Positions 1 to 7,405 of a stretch of 11,730 nucleotides of DNA are shown here, one piece after another. This DNA comes from CAUZRD01 sp963582255 (GTDB taxonomy: Bacteria > Pseudomonadota > Alphaproteobacteria > Rhizobiales > TMED25), in assembly GCA_963582255.1 (NCBI GenBank), contig CAUZRD010000059.1, forward strand, positions 1 to 11,730, read 5' to 3'. Positions within the stretch are counted from its first letter, which is position 1. Each line of letters starts with the position of its first letter. The notes below the pieces were generated by a model, which made no database searches, was not told the origin of the DNA, and saw only the letters and a program-made list of their open reading frames with translations. Both the position numbers and the translations under genes were made by a program.

Positions 1-374
1 CATGCAATGGCATCATTGGGTCCGGTATTCTTGCTCATTCCGATGTTGCGCCAGAACGAAAAATTGATCCCGGAGAGCGTTTCCCGTGGAAGGCCCTGTT
101 TGAAGCAGGTATAGGTGTTTGGTTGCCTTCACCTGGCAATATGATATTTGAACAAGAAGAGGACGCATGTGGACGACAAATTGAGGCCATGCAGCAGAAA
201 TTACAGGCAATTGGTTATTGCATAGACGTTACTGGATGGTTAGATCCGGTGAGCGTAAATGTCATTACCGCATTTCAGCGTCATTGGCGTCCTGAACGGG
301 TGGATGGAAGAGCCGACCGGGCAACTCTTCTCCAGATTGAGCGAATTTTTGCGCTTGTTAACGTTGGGCATTGA
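1..374 (+). CDS. N-acetylmuramoyl-L-alanine amidase (AmpD/AmiD type), C-terminal part
   Basis: The gene enters from the left edge; the readable frame begins at base 3 and ends at TGA 372-374. The visible N-terminal stretch reads HSDVAPERKIDPGERFPW, the zinc-site end of the Amidase_2 fold. The His at 36-38 and the Asp at 66-68 are ten residues apart, the spacing of the last two zinc ligands in E. coli AmiD. From about base 189 follows a peptidoglycan-binding domain of the PG_binding_1 type (MQQKLQAIGY, then VITAFQRHW and VDGRADRAT). The family cleaves the amide bond between MurNAc and L-alanine in peptidoglycan or its fragments. An amidase upstream of rnpB and mraZ is a familiar alphaproteobacterial arrangement. 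An internal ATG at 123 lies inside the domain and is not the start. Signal peptide and first zinc ligand are off the window, so location in the cell cannot be judged. Confidence 0.9.
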   Translation, partial: CNGIIGSGILAHSDVAPERKIDPGERFPWKALFEAGIGVWLPSPGNMIFEQEEDACGRQIEAMQQKLQAIGYCIDVTGWLDPVSVNVITAFQRHWRPERVDGRADRATLLQIERIFALVNVGH

Positions 375-380
375 TCAATC

Positions 381-409
381 TCGACGCTAAGCTTTAACCA
401 TAGTATATT
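381..409 (+). promoter_or_regulatory. Putative sigma-70 promoter of rnpB
   Basis: A -35-like TCGACG at 381-386 and a -10-like TATATT at 404-409 are separated by 17 bases. Counting about 7 bases from the -10 puts the start at about 416, which is where the P1 stem of RNase P RNA begins. The match between promoter spacing and the independently inferred RNA end is the main support. The -35 matches consensus at four of six positions. There is no experimental start site. Confidence 0.55.
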
Positions 410-415
410 CAATGA

Positions 416-823
<408 letters not shown>

Positions 824-842
824 ATTTTACTAATGTTTTGTG

Positions 843-945
843 GTTATTCCACAGACGAGCATTTGTGTTCGCGCTATGGCAGGTTTGTCGAAAGATGACT
901 ATCTGACTCCAAACAGTGATATGGACGGTATAGATGGCCCAAAAA
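843..945 (+). pseudogene. mraZ: Remnant of the mraZ inter-domain linker, out of frame with the surviving half
   Basis: In the frame starting at base 843 the translation contains RAMAGLSKDDYLTPNSDMDG, then IDGPK. Joining it to the downstream frame at the A5 run 941-945, by skipping one A, gives GPKEILKFDRDGR. From memory of E. coli MraZ, the conserved Gly lies eight residues before the Asp of the second DXXXR motif, and the joined reading gives the same spacing. The linker length back to the LS pair also agrees within a residue. Upstream of this nothing resembles the first MraZ domain: the frame closes at TAA 831-833 and rnpB ends at 823. I read this as decayed coding sequence. The linker match is an inference from short, weakly conserved sequence, and a sequencing error could explain the shift but not the missing domain. 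Confidence 0.45.
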
Positions 946-1173
946 GAAATCTTGAAGTTCGACAGAGACGGTCGTGTAATAGTGGGCGGAGGACTGATAG
1001 CGCATGCCAATATTACTGATGAAATTGTATTTGTTGGCTTGAGCGACAAGTTTCAGATGTGGAATCCGCAAGCCTTCGATGTCCATCTTGCCATTGCTTG
1101 CGAAAGGGTGCGAAAGCATAGATTACTGCTAGGTGCGAGGGGGCAGTATGCCAGAGCGGGAGAGGTGTCTTGA
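934..1173 (+). CDS. mraZ: MraZ C-terminal half (N-terminally truncated, probably non-functional)
   Basis: The 79-residue frame matches the second SpoVT-AbrB-like half of MraZ, the regulator that normally binds repeats upstream of the dcw operon. The DXXXR signature is present once (D10 to R14, in KFDRDGRVIV), followed by the conserved EIVFVGLSDKFQMWNPQAFD segment. A normal MraZ is about 140-160 residues and has two such repeats; the first is absent. The ATG at 934 has only a weak upstream GGA (923-925). The stop TGA 1171-1173 overlaps the TTG start of rsmH, so the frame may still be translated and may couple ribosomes into rsmH. Whether it is expressed as a short protein or is simply a pseudogene cannot be settled from sequence; DNA binding as a normal MraZ seems unlikely without the first half. 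Confidence 0.7.
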   Translation: MAQKEILKFDRDGRVIVGGGLIAHANITDEIVFVGLSDKFQMWNPQAFDVHLAIACERVRKHRLLLGARGQYARAGEVS

Positions 1174-2243
1174 AGGTGGACCGTAGCATAAATTCTATTG
1201 GCGTACCGACACGCCATGTACCGGTTATGCTTCCGGATGTTCTTGAGGCATTGGCGCCGCGTCGAGGTCACTCCATTGTAGATGGAACATTTGGGGGTGG
1301 TGGTTACTCTCGTGCTCTCTTGGAAGCTGCAAAATGCAAGGTTTTTGCTATTGATAGAGATATGGATGCTATAAATTTGGGTGAGAGTCTCGTGCGCCGT
1401 TTTTCCCCCAGGTTGACCCTCATCGATGGCTGCTTTGGCGATATGGAACAACTTCTGCTTGCGCACGATCAGTCCAGCGTTGACGGAATAGTGCTTGATA
1501 TTGGAGTTTCTAGTCAGCAAATTGATCAGCCAGAGCGTGGTTTCTCGTTTCAATATGATGGGCCACTAGATATGCGTATGGGTCAGTCGGGACCAAGCGC
1601 AGCTGAATATGTCAATCAGCTTTCCGAGGCTGATCTGTCTCGGGTGATAGCGTTCTATGGCGAGGAGCGTAGAGCACGAGCGATTGCACGCGCCATCGTA
1701 AAGACACGAGTGCAAGAGCCGTTCACAACCACTGGAGGCCTAGCTCAGGTCGTTGCAAGGGCTGTCGGGCCGCAGGCTTTGAGAGGAGGCTCACGTATTC
1801 ATCCCGCTACTAAGACATTTCAGGCGATTAGAATATTGGTCAACGATGAACTAGGTGAGTTGGTCCGTGCTCTAGTGGCAGCAGAGAGGCTGCTGCATGA
1901 TGGTGGACGACTTGTCGTAGTCTCGTTTCATTCTCTTGAAGACCGCATTGTCAAACGATTCTTGAGCGAGCGAGCGGGTTTGTCTCAGTCGACCTCACGT
2001 CATCGACCAAGTGGTCCTGAAGCGCCAGATTCTAGTTTGAAGTTGGTAGGACCAGCCGTACGCCGCCCTCGTGCTCACGAAATAGAAACCAATCCTAGGG
2101 CACGATCTGCCAAATTACGTGTCGCGCAACGAACAAATGCTTCGATATGGCCGATTGATATGGATGTTGAAGGCAGGAAGGCATTGGGTGTGCCTTATTT
2201 GGGTGTATCGCTTTTGGGCGATCTGGAGCGAGGCGTGGCCTAG
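1170..2243 (+). CDS. rsmH: 16S rRNA (cytosine(1402)-N(4))-methyltransferase RsmH
   Basis: RsmH (MraW) transfers a methyl group from S-adenosylmethionine to N4 of C1402 in the ribosomal decoding centre. Family blocks in order are: RHVPVMLPDVLEAL near the N-terminus, the SAM-binding loop VDGTFGGGGYS (residues 37-47), DRD, GIVLDIGVSSQQID, ERGFSFQYDGPLDMRM, YGEER, HPATKTFQAIRILVNDE, SFHSLEDR (252-259) and the end block NPRARSAKLRVAQRTNA. The protein of 357 residues is longer than E. coli RsmH, with about 33 residues after the usual final RTNA block. The start is TTG 1170, overlapping the mraZ stop as TTGA, with AGAGG at 1161-1165 only four bases upstream. GTG 1176 is an alternative with ten-base spacing and would shorten the protein by two residues. 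Confidence 0.95.
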   Translation: MKVDRSINSIGVPTRHVPVMLPDVLEALAPRRGHSIVDGTFGGGGYSRALLEAAKCKVFAIDRDMDAINLGESLVRRFSPRLTLIDGCFGDMEQLLLAHDQSSVDGIVLDIGVSSQQIDQPERGFSFQYDGPLDMRMGQSGPSAAEYVNQLSEADLSRVIAFYGEERRARAIARAIVKTRVQEPFTTTGGLAQVVARAVGPQALRGGSRIHPATKTFQAIRILVNDELGELVRALVAAERLLHDGGRLVVVSFHSLEDRIVKRFLSERAGLSQSTSRHRPSGPEAPDSSLKLVGPAVRRPRAHEIETNPRARSAKLRVAQRTNASIWPIDMDVEGRKALGVPYLGVSLLGDLERGVA

Positions 2244-2297
2244 TTTGACTAAATTATGCGGACGGTGATCCGTGCGGGGTAGAGTTTTGGGGGCGCT

Positions 2298-2648
2298 ATG
2301 GCGCGTTTTTTCAGAGTAATATTGGTCGCGGTCACGATTGTGGTGGCCATCATGCTTTATGCAGTGAAATATAATACTGGCCAATTAGCTATAGAGATTA
2401 TAATTTTGGATGAGCAGATTGCCATAGAACGCGAATCCATCGGGGTTCTGCGCGCGGAATGGAGTAAGCTTAATCAGCCGGCTAGATTGCAGCATCTTGC
2501 TGGTGAAAAGCTCACACTTTTGCCAGTTAAAACTTCGCAGATTAAAACGTACCCACAAATACCTAAACTCACGGCGGAAGAAGCTATGGCCGATCTCGTG
2601 AATCGCTCTCTTACAACGCTGTCCAAGATACAGACCGGGGAGCGGTAG
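2298..2648 (+). CDS. ftsL: Cell division protein FtsL
   Basis: This is a small bitopic membrane protein of 116 residues. It has a single hydrophobic segment at about residues 5-23 (FRVILVAVTIVVAIMLYAV), then a predicted coiled-coil stretch rich in I, L and E (to about residue 55), then the alphaproteobacterial FtsL signature EWSKLNQPARLQHLA followed by L, P and Q residues. FtsL works with FtsB and FtsQ to scaffold the divisome and activate FtsW-FtsI at the septum. Position between rsmH and ftsI agrees with this. ATG 2298 is preceded by a G5 run at 2289-2293. A 54-base gap separates it from rsmH, where I see no convincing promoter. Sequence conservation in FtsL is low, so context carries part of the call. 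Confidence 0.9.
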   Translation: MARFFRVILVAVTIVVAIMLYAVKYNTGQLAIEIIILDEQIAIERESIGVLRAEWSKLNQPARLQHLAGEKLTLLPVKTSQIKTYPQIPKLTAEEAMADLVNRSLTTLSKIQTGER

Positions 2649-2653
2649 CCCCC

Positions 2654-2740
2654 TTGGATATTCGAAAAGTTCGTGCATTGGCGCAACAATTCATCACGCT
2701 TGATGATGTCATAATACTAGCCTGTAGAAGGCTTGTTTGA
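2654..2740 (+). other. Possible 28-codon reading frame between ftsL and ftsI
   Basis: In the 88-base gap between ftsL and ftsI one frame stays open from TTG 2654 to TGA 2738-2740, giving MDIRKVRALAQQFITLDDVI and then ILACRRLV. Its stop overlaps the TTG proposed as ftsI start (TTGA), the same junction seen at mraZ-rsmH and ftsW-murG. A GGGGAG at 2637-2642 lies eleven bases upstream of the TTG. I recognise no family. It could be a small coupling leader, decayed sequence, or chance; a 29-codon open frame is not significant by length alone. Confidence 0.2.
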
Positions 2741-4464
2741 GTTTCATGCGTAGTTATCCAAACATTCCCATAGATGGCGGGGATACCGCAGCGTGGCCTA
2801 GTGCATCTCTCGGTCAGGAAGATGCGGTGAAGCGGCGGGTGCGCGTTGTGTCGTTGATTTTATTGGTCGGGTTTTTTTTGGTGAGCGCCCGGCTGGTTGA
2901 TCTAGCTTTGCTACGGGGAGATGACAACGTTCTAGCCATGGTTGTGAGTGCGCCATCGCGTGCACGAGCTGACATTCTTGACCGCAACGGCATTGTCGTT
3001 GCCTCAGATCTCCAATTCCCATCTCTTTATGTGGAGCCTCATCAAATTGTTGATATCGGAGACACGATCGATCAACTATTGATCGTGATGCCGGGTCTGA
3101 CCCGCAATGATTTACTGGAGGAATTAACCTCCGAGTCCGATTTCCGCTGGCTTAAAAGGTTGATAACACCGGGTGATAAAGCGCGTATTCATAATCTAGG
3201 CCTTCCTGGCATTAATTTTAGAAATGAGACCGGGAGAGTCTATCCGATGGGACGTACGCTTTCTCAGGTTATCGGCCATGTGAATATTGATAATGTGGGG
3301 CAAGCAGGAATTGAAAGATATCTTGATACCAGAACTCGAACTCCTCGAGGTCAGATGTCGGGGGATGTAGTGGTCAAACCATCGCCAGTGACGTTGGCTC
3401 TCGATGTTCGGGTTGCCCATGCGTTGCGTGATGAGCTGGAATTGGCGATGGAAAAATTCAGCGCTAAGGCGGCAGCGGCGGTTGTGCTTGATGCCGATAC
3501 TGGTGAGGTGATTGGGCTTTCGTCTTTACCTGATTACGAGCCGACTAATCCGGAAGAATCTCATAGAGAAGACCGGATAAATCGGATTTCAAAGGGCCTC
3601 TTTGAACTTGGCTCGACGTTTAAGATTTTCACCATTGCAATGGCGCTCGATGAGGGCGTGGCAACCCTAGATTCCAGATACGATGCGCGCAAACCATTCA
3701 AGGTTTTCGGTGAGAAAATAAAAGATCATCACGCGCAAAACAAGATACTTTCAGTTCCGGAAATATTTATTCATTCGTCCAATATCGGAGCAGCGAAGAT
3801 TGCGATCGATGCTGGAATGGAGACCCAGCGGTCGTTTCTTCGCCGTATTGGTATGCTTGATAGGGTCATGACCGAGATTCCGGAAACGGGAAAGCCTAGA
3901 ATCCCAGATCCGTGGAAACCTATCAGCACGGTGACTATTTCTTATGGTTACGGTTTGTCGGTAACGCTGCTGCACGCCGCATCGGCTGCCGCTGCAATGG
4001 TCAATGGCGGCTATTTTAATTCTCCTACGTTTTTTAAGCGTTCTCGCGCCGAGGCTAAGATCTACGCAAAACGGGTTCTGAAAGCAGAGACAAGCTTGAA
4101 AATGCGATACTTGATGCGCTTGAATGTACAACAGGGGACCGCAAAAAGATCAGCCGTTCCAGGTTATCGAGTTGGAGGTAAAACCGGGACTGCGGAAAAA
4201 TGGGTTTCAGGAAGATATGATAGTAATAGGAATCGTAATACCTTCATCGCGGCGTTTCCAATTGATGATCCTCGCTACATTGTAGTAGCCCTTCTTGATG
4301 AACCAAAGGGCATCGCAGAAACTCACGGATTTTCTGCTTCGGGCTTCAATGTCGCACCAACAGTGGCCGGTATCATCAACCGGATTGCGCCGATGCTTGG
4401 GGTGGTTCCAGATCAGGGGTTGGAAGATGACGATGCGGAAGTTCTCTTGGCTGCCACTAATTAG
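2737..4464 (+). CDS. ftsI: Septal peptidoglycan transpeptidase FtsI (PBP3)
   Basis: This class B penicillin-binding protein cross-links septal peptidoglycan and is the target of some beta-lactams. Visible parts of the 575-residue protein are: a short cytoplasmic N-terminus, one membrane segment at about residues 37-57 (VVSLILLVGFFLVSARLVDLA), the PBP dimerisation domain starting near RARADILDRNG, and the transpeptidase domain. All three active-site motifs are present: S293-T-F-K296 with the nucleophilic serine, S347-S-N349, and K482-T-G-T. Starts: TTG 2737 has AGAAGG (2726-2731) five bases upstream; ATG 2746 is three codons further in but has no well-placed ribosome site. An in-frame stop at 2725-2727 excludes anything longer. 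It acts with FtsW, encoded further down the same cluster. Confidence 0.96.
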   Translation: MSFMRSYPNIPIDGGDTAAWPSASLGQEDAVKRRVRVVSLILLVGFFLVSARLVDLALLRGDDNVLAMVVSAPSRARADILDRNGIVVASDLQFPSLYVEPHQIVDIGDTIDQLLIVMPGLTRNDLLEELTSESDFRWLKRLITPGDKARIHNLGLPGINFRNETGRVYPMGRTLSQVIGHVNIDNVGQAGIERYLDTRTRTPRGQMSGDVVVKPSPVTLALDVRVAHALRDELELAMEKFSAKAAAAVVLDADTGEVIGLSSLPDYEPTNPEESHREDRINRISKGLFELGSTFKIFTIAMALDEGVATLDSRYDARKPFKVFGEKIKDHHAQNKILSVPEIFIHSSNIGAAKIAIDAGMETQRSFLRRIGMLDRVMTEIPETGKPRIPDPWKPISTVTISYGYGLSVTLLHAASAAAAMVNGGYFNSPTFFKRSRAEAKIYAKRVLKAETSLKMRYLMRLNVQQGTAKRSAVPGYRVGGKTGTAEKWVSGRYDSNRNRNTFIAAFPIDDPRYIVVALLDEPKGIAETHGFSASGFNVAPTVAGIINRIAPMLGVVPDQGLEDDDAEVLLAATN

Positions 4465-4479
4465 TAGAGTGATGCTTCG

Positions 4480-5955
4480 GTGATGCGGCTTGGGAAATTG
4501 CTCGCCGCTGCTGGAGTGTCATTGCCGCCGGCTGTGAGCGCTACTTCAATCACAGATGTTTGTGTAGATAGCCGGGAGGTAAGGCCTGGCGATATTTTTA
4601 TAGCGCTAAGCGGTCACCAAAAAGATGGAGCAGCCTTTGTTGGGGATGCAATATCCAACGGTGCTGTCTGTGTGATCGCGGTGAAGGGCTCAAACTTTGA
4701 TGGTACTGCCGACGTTCCTATTATTCAGGTTGATGATCCACGCCTCGTTCTTGCCAAGATAGCAGCAGCATTTTACCCAGCTCAACCCCGCGATATTGTT
4801 GCGGTGACGGGAACGAACGGAAAGTCTTCGGTAGCCTCATTTACCGAGCAGATCTGGCGCCATCTTGGTCATCGTGCCGGAAGTGTAGGCACACTCGGAA
4901 TTTCAGGTCTTAACCAGACTATCAGTTCGACTCTTACATCGCCCGATCCGGTCAGTTTACACAGGCTGCTAAGCGCGTTTGACAGCGAGGCTGTGGATCG
5001 GATTGCGATGGAGGCATCTAGCCATGGCCTAGATCAGAGGAGGATCGATGGTGTGCGCTTACGGGCGGGTGCTTTTACCAATCTGAGCCGAGATCATCTC
5101 GACTACCATGACACAATTGATGCTTATTTTGATGCCAAACTCAGATTATTCAAAAATCTTCTCCCAGCAGGAGCGTTGGCGGTGGTGAATGTAGATGATC
5201 CAGCTAGCAAGAGGGTCATATCGGTTGCGCGCAAAGCTGGCCTTGGCATCATCACGGTTGGCCGGGCGGGGAAGGATATCTGCCTTCTTAGTCTTGAGAC
5301 GCACGATGATCATCTAAAGATTTCTGTTCGGGTGTCAGGGAAGATAAAATCTATCAAAATTCCACTTGTTGGATCGTTTCAGGCTGAAAACGGGTTGATC
5401 GCGGCAGCGCTTGCAGCAAGCTCGTGTGATGTTGCCCTTGAATCGGCAGTTGATGCTCTTGAGTATATCAAAGGAGCATGCGGACGCCTCGAACTTGTCG
5501 GTAATTTGAATAGTCGAGCGCGGGTGTTTGTTGATTATGCCCATACGCCAGATGCGCTCCGCGTTGCCCTTTGCGCTTTAAGACCCCACACGCGCGGACG
5601 CATCATTGTTGTGTTTGGTGCGGGCGGGGACCGTGACAAGGGTAAGCGGGAGTTGATGGGGGCGCAAGCTATCGCGCATAGCGATGAGGTCATTATCACC
5701 GATGATAATCCGCGAGGTGAGGATCCAGCACTTATTCGTGCAGCGATTATGTTGGGTGCGCCGGGGGCATGTGAAATTGCCGATAGGCAAGAGGCCATTT
5801 CGGTAGGGATTGGCCGGCTTGGTGTCGGGGATGTGCTGTTGGTTGCGGGCAAGGGTCATGAGCAGGGCCAGATTGTCGGAAAAAAATCATTACCGTTTTC
5901 CGATCATGATGAAATTAAATCATTACTTGGACATGGTGGAGACGGTGGCAAATAG
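4480..5955 (+). CDS. murE: UDP-MurNAc-L-Ala-D-Glu:meso-diaminopimelate ligase MurE
   Basis: MurE is the cytoplasmic ATP-dependent ligase that adds the third amino acid of the peptidoglycan stem. The 491 residues show the three Mur ligase domains: an N-terminal UDP-binding part (VCVDSREVRPGDIFIAL), the ATP loop GTNGKSS at 111-117, the central block with MEASSHGL, the lysine in YFDAKLRLF (K220) expected to be carbamylated, and the C-terminal domain with VDYAHTPDAL. DNPR at 409-412 is the known signature for meso-diaminopimelate rather than lysine, so the wall should be of the A1-gamma type. The start is GTG 4480, fifteen bases after the ftsI stop, or the adjacent ATG 4483; ribosome-binding sequence is weak for both. 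The last 23 bases overlap murF. Confidence 0.96.
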   Translation: MMRLGKLLAAAGVSLPPAVSATSITDVCVDSREVRPGDIFIALSGHQKDGAAFVGDAISNGAVCVIAVKGSNFDGTADVPIIQVDDPRLVLAKIAAAFYPAQPRDIVAVTGTNGKSSVASFTEQIWRHLGHRAGSVGTLGISGLNQTISSTLTSPDPVSLHRLLSAFDSEAVDRIAMEASSHGLDQRRIDGVRLRAGAFTNLSRDHLDYHDTIDAYFDAKLRLFKNLLPAGALAVVNVDDPASKRVISVARKAGLGIITVGRAGKDICLLSLETHDDHLKISVRVSGKIKSIKIPLVGSFQAENGLIAAALAASSCDVALESAVDALEYIKGACGRLELVGNLNSRARVFVDYAHTPDALRVALCALRPHTRGRIIVVFGAGGDRDKGKRELMGAQAIAHSDEVIITDDNPRGEDPALIRAAIMLGAPGACEIADRQEAISVGIGRLGVGDVLLVAGKGHEQGQIVGKKSLPFSDHDEIKSLLGHGGDGGK

Positions 5956-7399
5956 TGAACAGAACGTCTTGTGGACGATTGATGAGATCTTAGCAGCAAC
6001 TGGAGGCTCGCTAGAGAATTCTAGCGTAAGCGATGATTTCCGCGGTATTTCAATGGATAGCCGAACAATTAGTGCAGGCGAAATCTTCTTTGCTATCAAA
6101 GGCGATAATTTTGACGGTCATTCCTTTGTAGATGATGCGATCGCGGCTGGCGCGCGGCTGGCGGTCGTTGCCAATAAATTTCAATCTGGTGTGAGTGATA
6201 TGCCTTTGTTGCGGGTTGGTGATCCGCTGGAGGCTATGCGAGCTTTGGCTGCAGCAGCGCGAGTACGATCTTCCGCTCGTATTATAGCCGTTACTGGAAG
6301 TGTGGGAAAGACCGGCACCAAAGACGGCCTTACGGTTTGTTTGAGAGATAGCGGTCTTACTCATGCGTCACCGGCGTCATTCAATAATCATTGGGGAGTT
6401 CCATTTACGCTTGCTAATTTACCAGTACGTGCGGCCTATGGTATTTTTGAGATTGGAATGAACCATGCTGGTGAAATTACGCCGCTGACCCTTCTGGTGC
6501 GGCCTCATATCGCAATCGTGACTACAATTGCACTAGTCCATATCGGCTATCTCGGGTCGATTGAGGCGATTGCCGATGCTAAGGCAGAGATATTTGAGGG
6601 CTTGGAGACCGGCGGTTTCGCAGTGCTAAATAGAGATAATGAGCAATTTGAGCGCCTTGAGGCTGCAGCACGCAGTGTAGGTGGTAATATCATAACTTTT
6701 GGAACTGATGATAAAGCTGACGCGCGGCTTCTATATGTTGAAGAATCGGCGATAGGAAGCCATATTGAAGCTGATATTCTGGGTCAACGGACGTCATATT
6801 ATGTTCCTGAACCAGGTAGACATCTTGCCATGAATTCACTGGCAATTTTGGCGGCTGCTAGGTTGGCTAATGTTGAGCTTGATGTAGCTGCTCGCGCACT
6901 TGCGAATTGGCACTCGGCAAAAGGGCGCGGTACACAGATTACTCTTTATGCCGATCGTGGGCCATTTCTTTTGATAGATGAAAGCTATAACGCAAATCCG
7001 GTATCCGTTCGAGCCGCATTGGGTGTTTTAGGATATGCTGGCATGGGCAATACATCTGATTGTAGATCTGGCGGTCGACGTGTTGCGGTGCTTGGCGATA
7101 TGCTTGAACTAGGCGAGTTGGCGCAAGATGCCCATGGCGCACTTGCTGATATTATTGAGAAGGAGAACATTGATAGGGTCTATTGCTGTGGTCGGTGGAT
7201 GAAGTTTTTATTTGACAGGTTGCGGCCCTCACGTCGTGGCGGATACTTTGAGGATGCTCACTCCCTTGCCCAAATTCTCTGTGAGGAAGTTGGACCTGGG
7301 GATGCTATCATGGTCAAAGGTTCATTTGCGATCGGAATGGGTGGTGTGGTTGAGGCCCTTAAACAACGTTTTTCATTAACACAAAAACCCGGAGGATGA
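5933..7399 (+). CDS. murF: UDP-MurNAc-tripeptide:D-alanyl-D-alanine ligase MurF
   Basis: MurF adds D-Ala-D-Ala to complete UDP-MurNAc-pentapeptide. Its N-terminal domain reads LWTIDEILAATGG then GISMDSRTISAGEIFFAIKG. The ATP loop GSVGKTGTKD begins at residue 122, and the central domain has SFNNHWGVPFTLANLP, FEIGMNHAGEI and NRDN. The C-terminal domain has DESYNANPVSVRAAL and VLGDMLELG. ATG 5933 gives 488 residues and a normal N-terminus. The frame is open further upstream to 5810, but those 41 residues lie inside murE and read as noise. GTG 5936 and GTG 5945 are alternatives; no strong ribosome-binding site decides between them. The 23-base overlap with murE suggests coupled translation. The stop TGA is six bases before mraY. 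Confidence 0.95.
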   Translation: MVETVANSEQNVLWTIDEILAATGGSLENSSVSDDFRGISMDSRTISAGEIFFAIKGDNFDGHSFVDDAIAAGARLAVVANKFQSGVSDMPLLRVGDPLEAMRALAAAARVRSSARIIAVTGSVGKTGTKDGLTVCLRDSGLTHASPASFNNHWGVPFTLANLPVRAAYGIFEIGMNHAGEITPLTLLVRPHIAIVTTIALVHIGYLGSIEAIADAKAEIFEGLETGGFAVLNRDNEQFERLEAAARSVGGNIITFGTDDKADARLLYVEESAIGSHIEADILGQRTSYYVPEPGRHLAMNSLAILAAARLANVELDVAARALANWHSAKGRGTQITLYADRGPFLLIDESYNANPVSVRAALGVLGYAGMGNTSDCRSGGRRVAVLGDMLELGELAQDAHGALADIIEKENIDRVYCCGRWMKFLFDRLRPSRRGGYFEDAHSLAQILCEEVGPGDAIMVKGSFAIGMGGVVEALKQRFSLTQKPGG

Positions 7400-7405
7400 G
7401 GCGGT

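Noticed and set aside
844..853. TTATTCCACA as a DnaA box
   Set aside because: It needs a one-base insertion to fit TTATNCACA, it is isolated, and the context is not an origin.
1053..1553. A 166-codon frame on the minus strand opposite rsmH
   Set aside because: Its sequence is low in recognisable motifs and it lies fully opposite a clear, conserved enzyme gene; it reads as a shadow frame.
2254..2275. Hairpin between rsmH and ftsL (CGGA with TCCG)
   Set aside because: Only about four pairs and no U-tract; too weak to call an attenuator or terminator.
2687..2715. Promoter in the ftsL-ftsI gap with CATAAT at 2710-2715
   Set aside because: The -10-like hexamer is fair, but no -35-like hexamer lies 16-18 bases upstream.
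5810..5932. Upstream extension of murF
   Set aside because: The added residues are an alternate-frame reading of the murE end (Cys/Trp/Arg rich), whereas ATG 5933 gives a normal MurF N-terminus.
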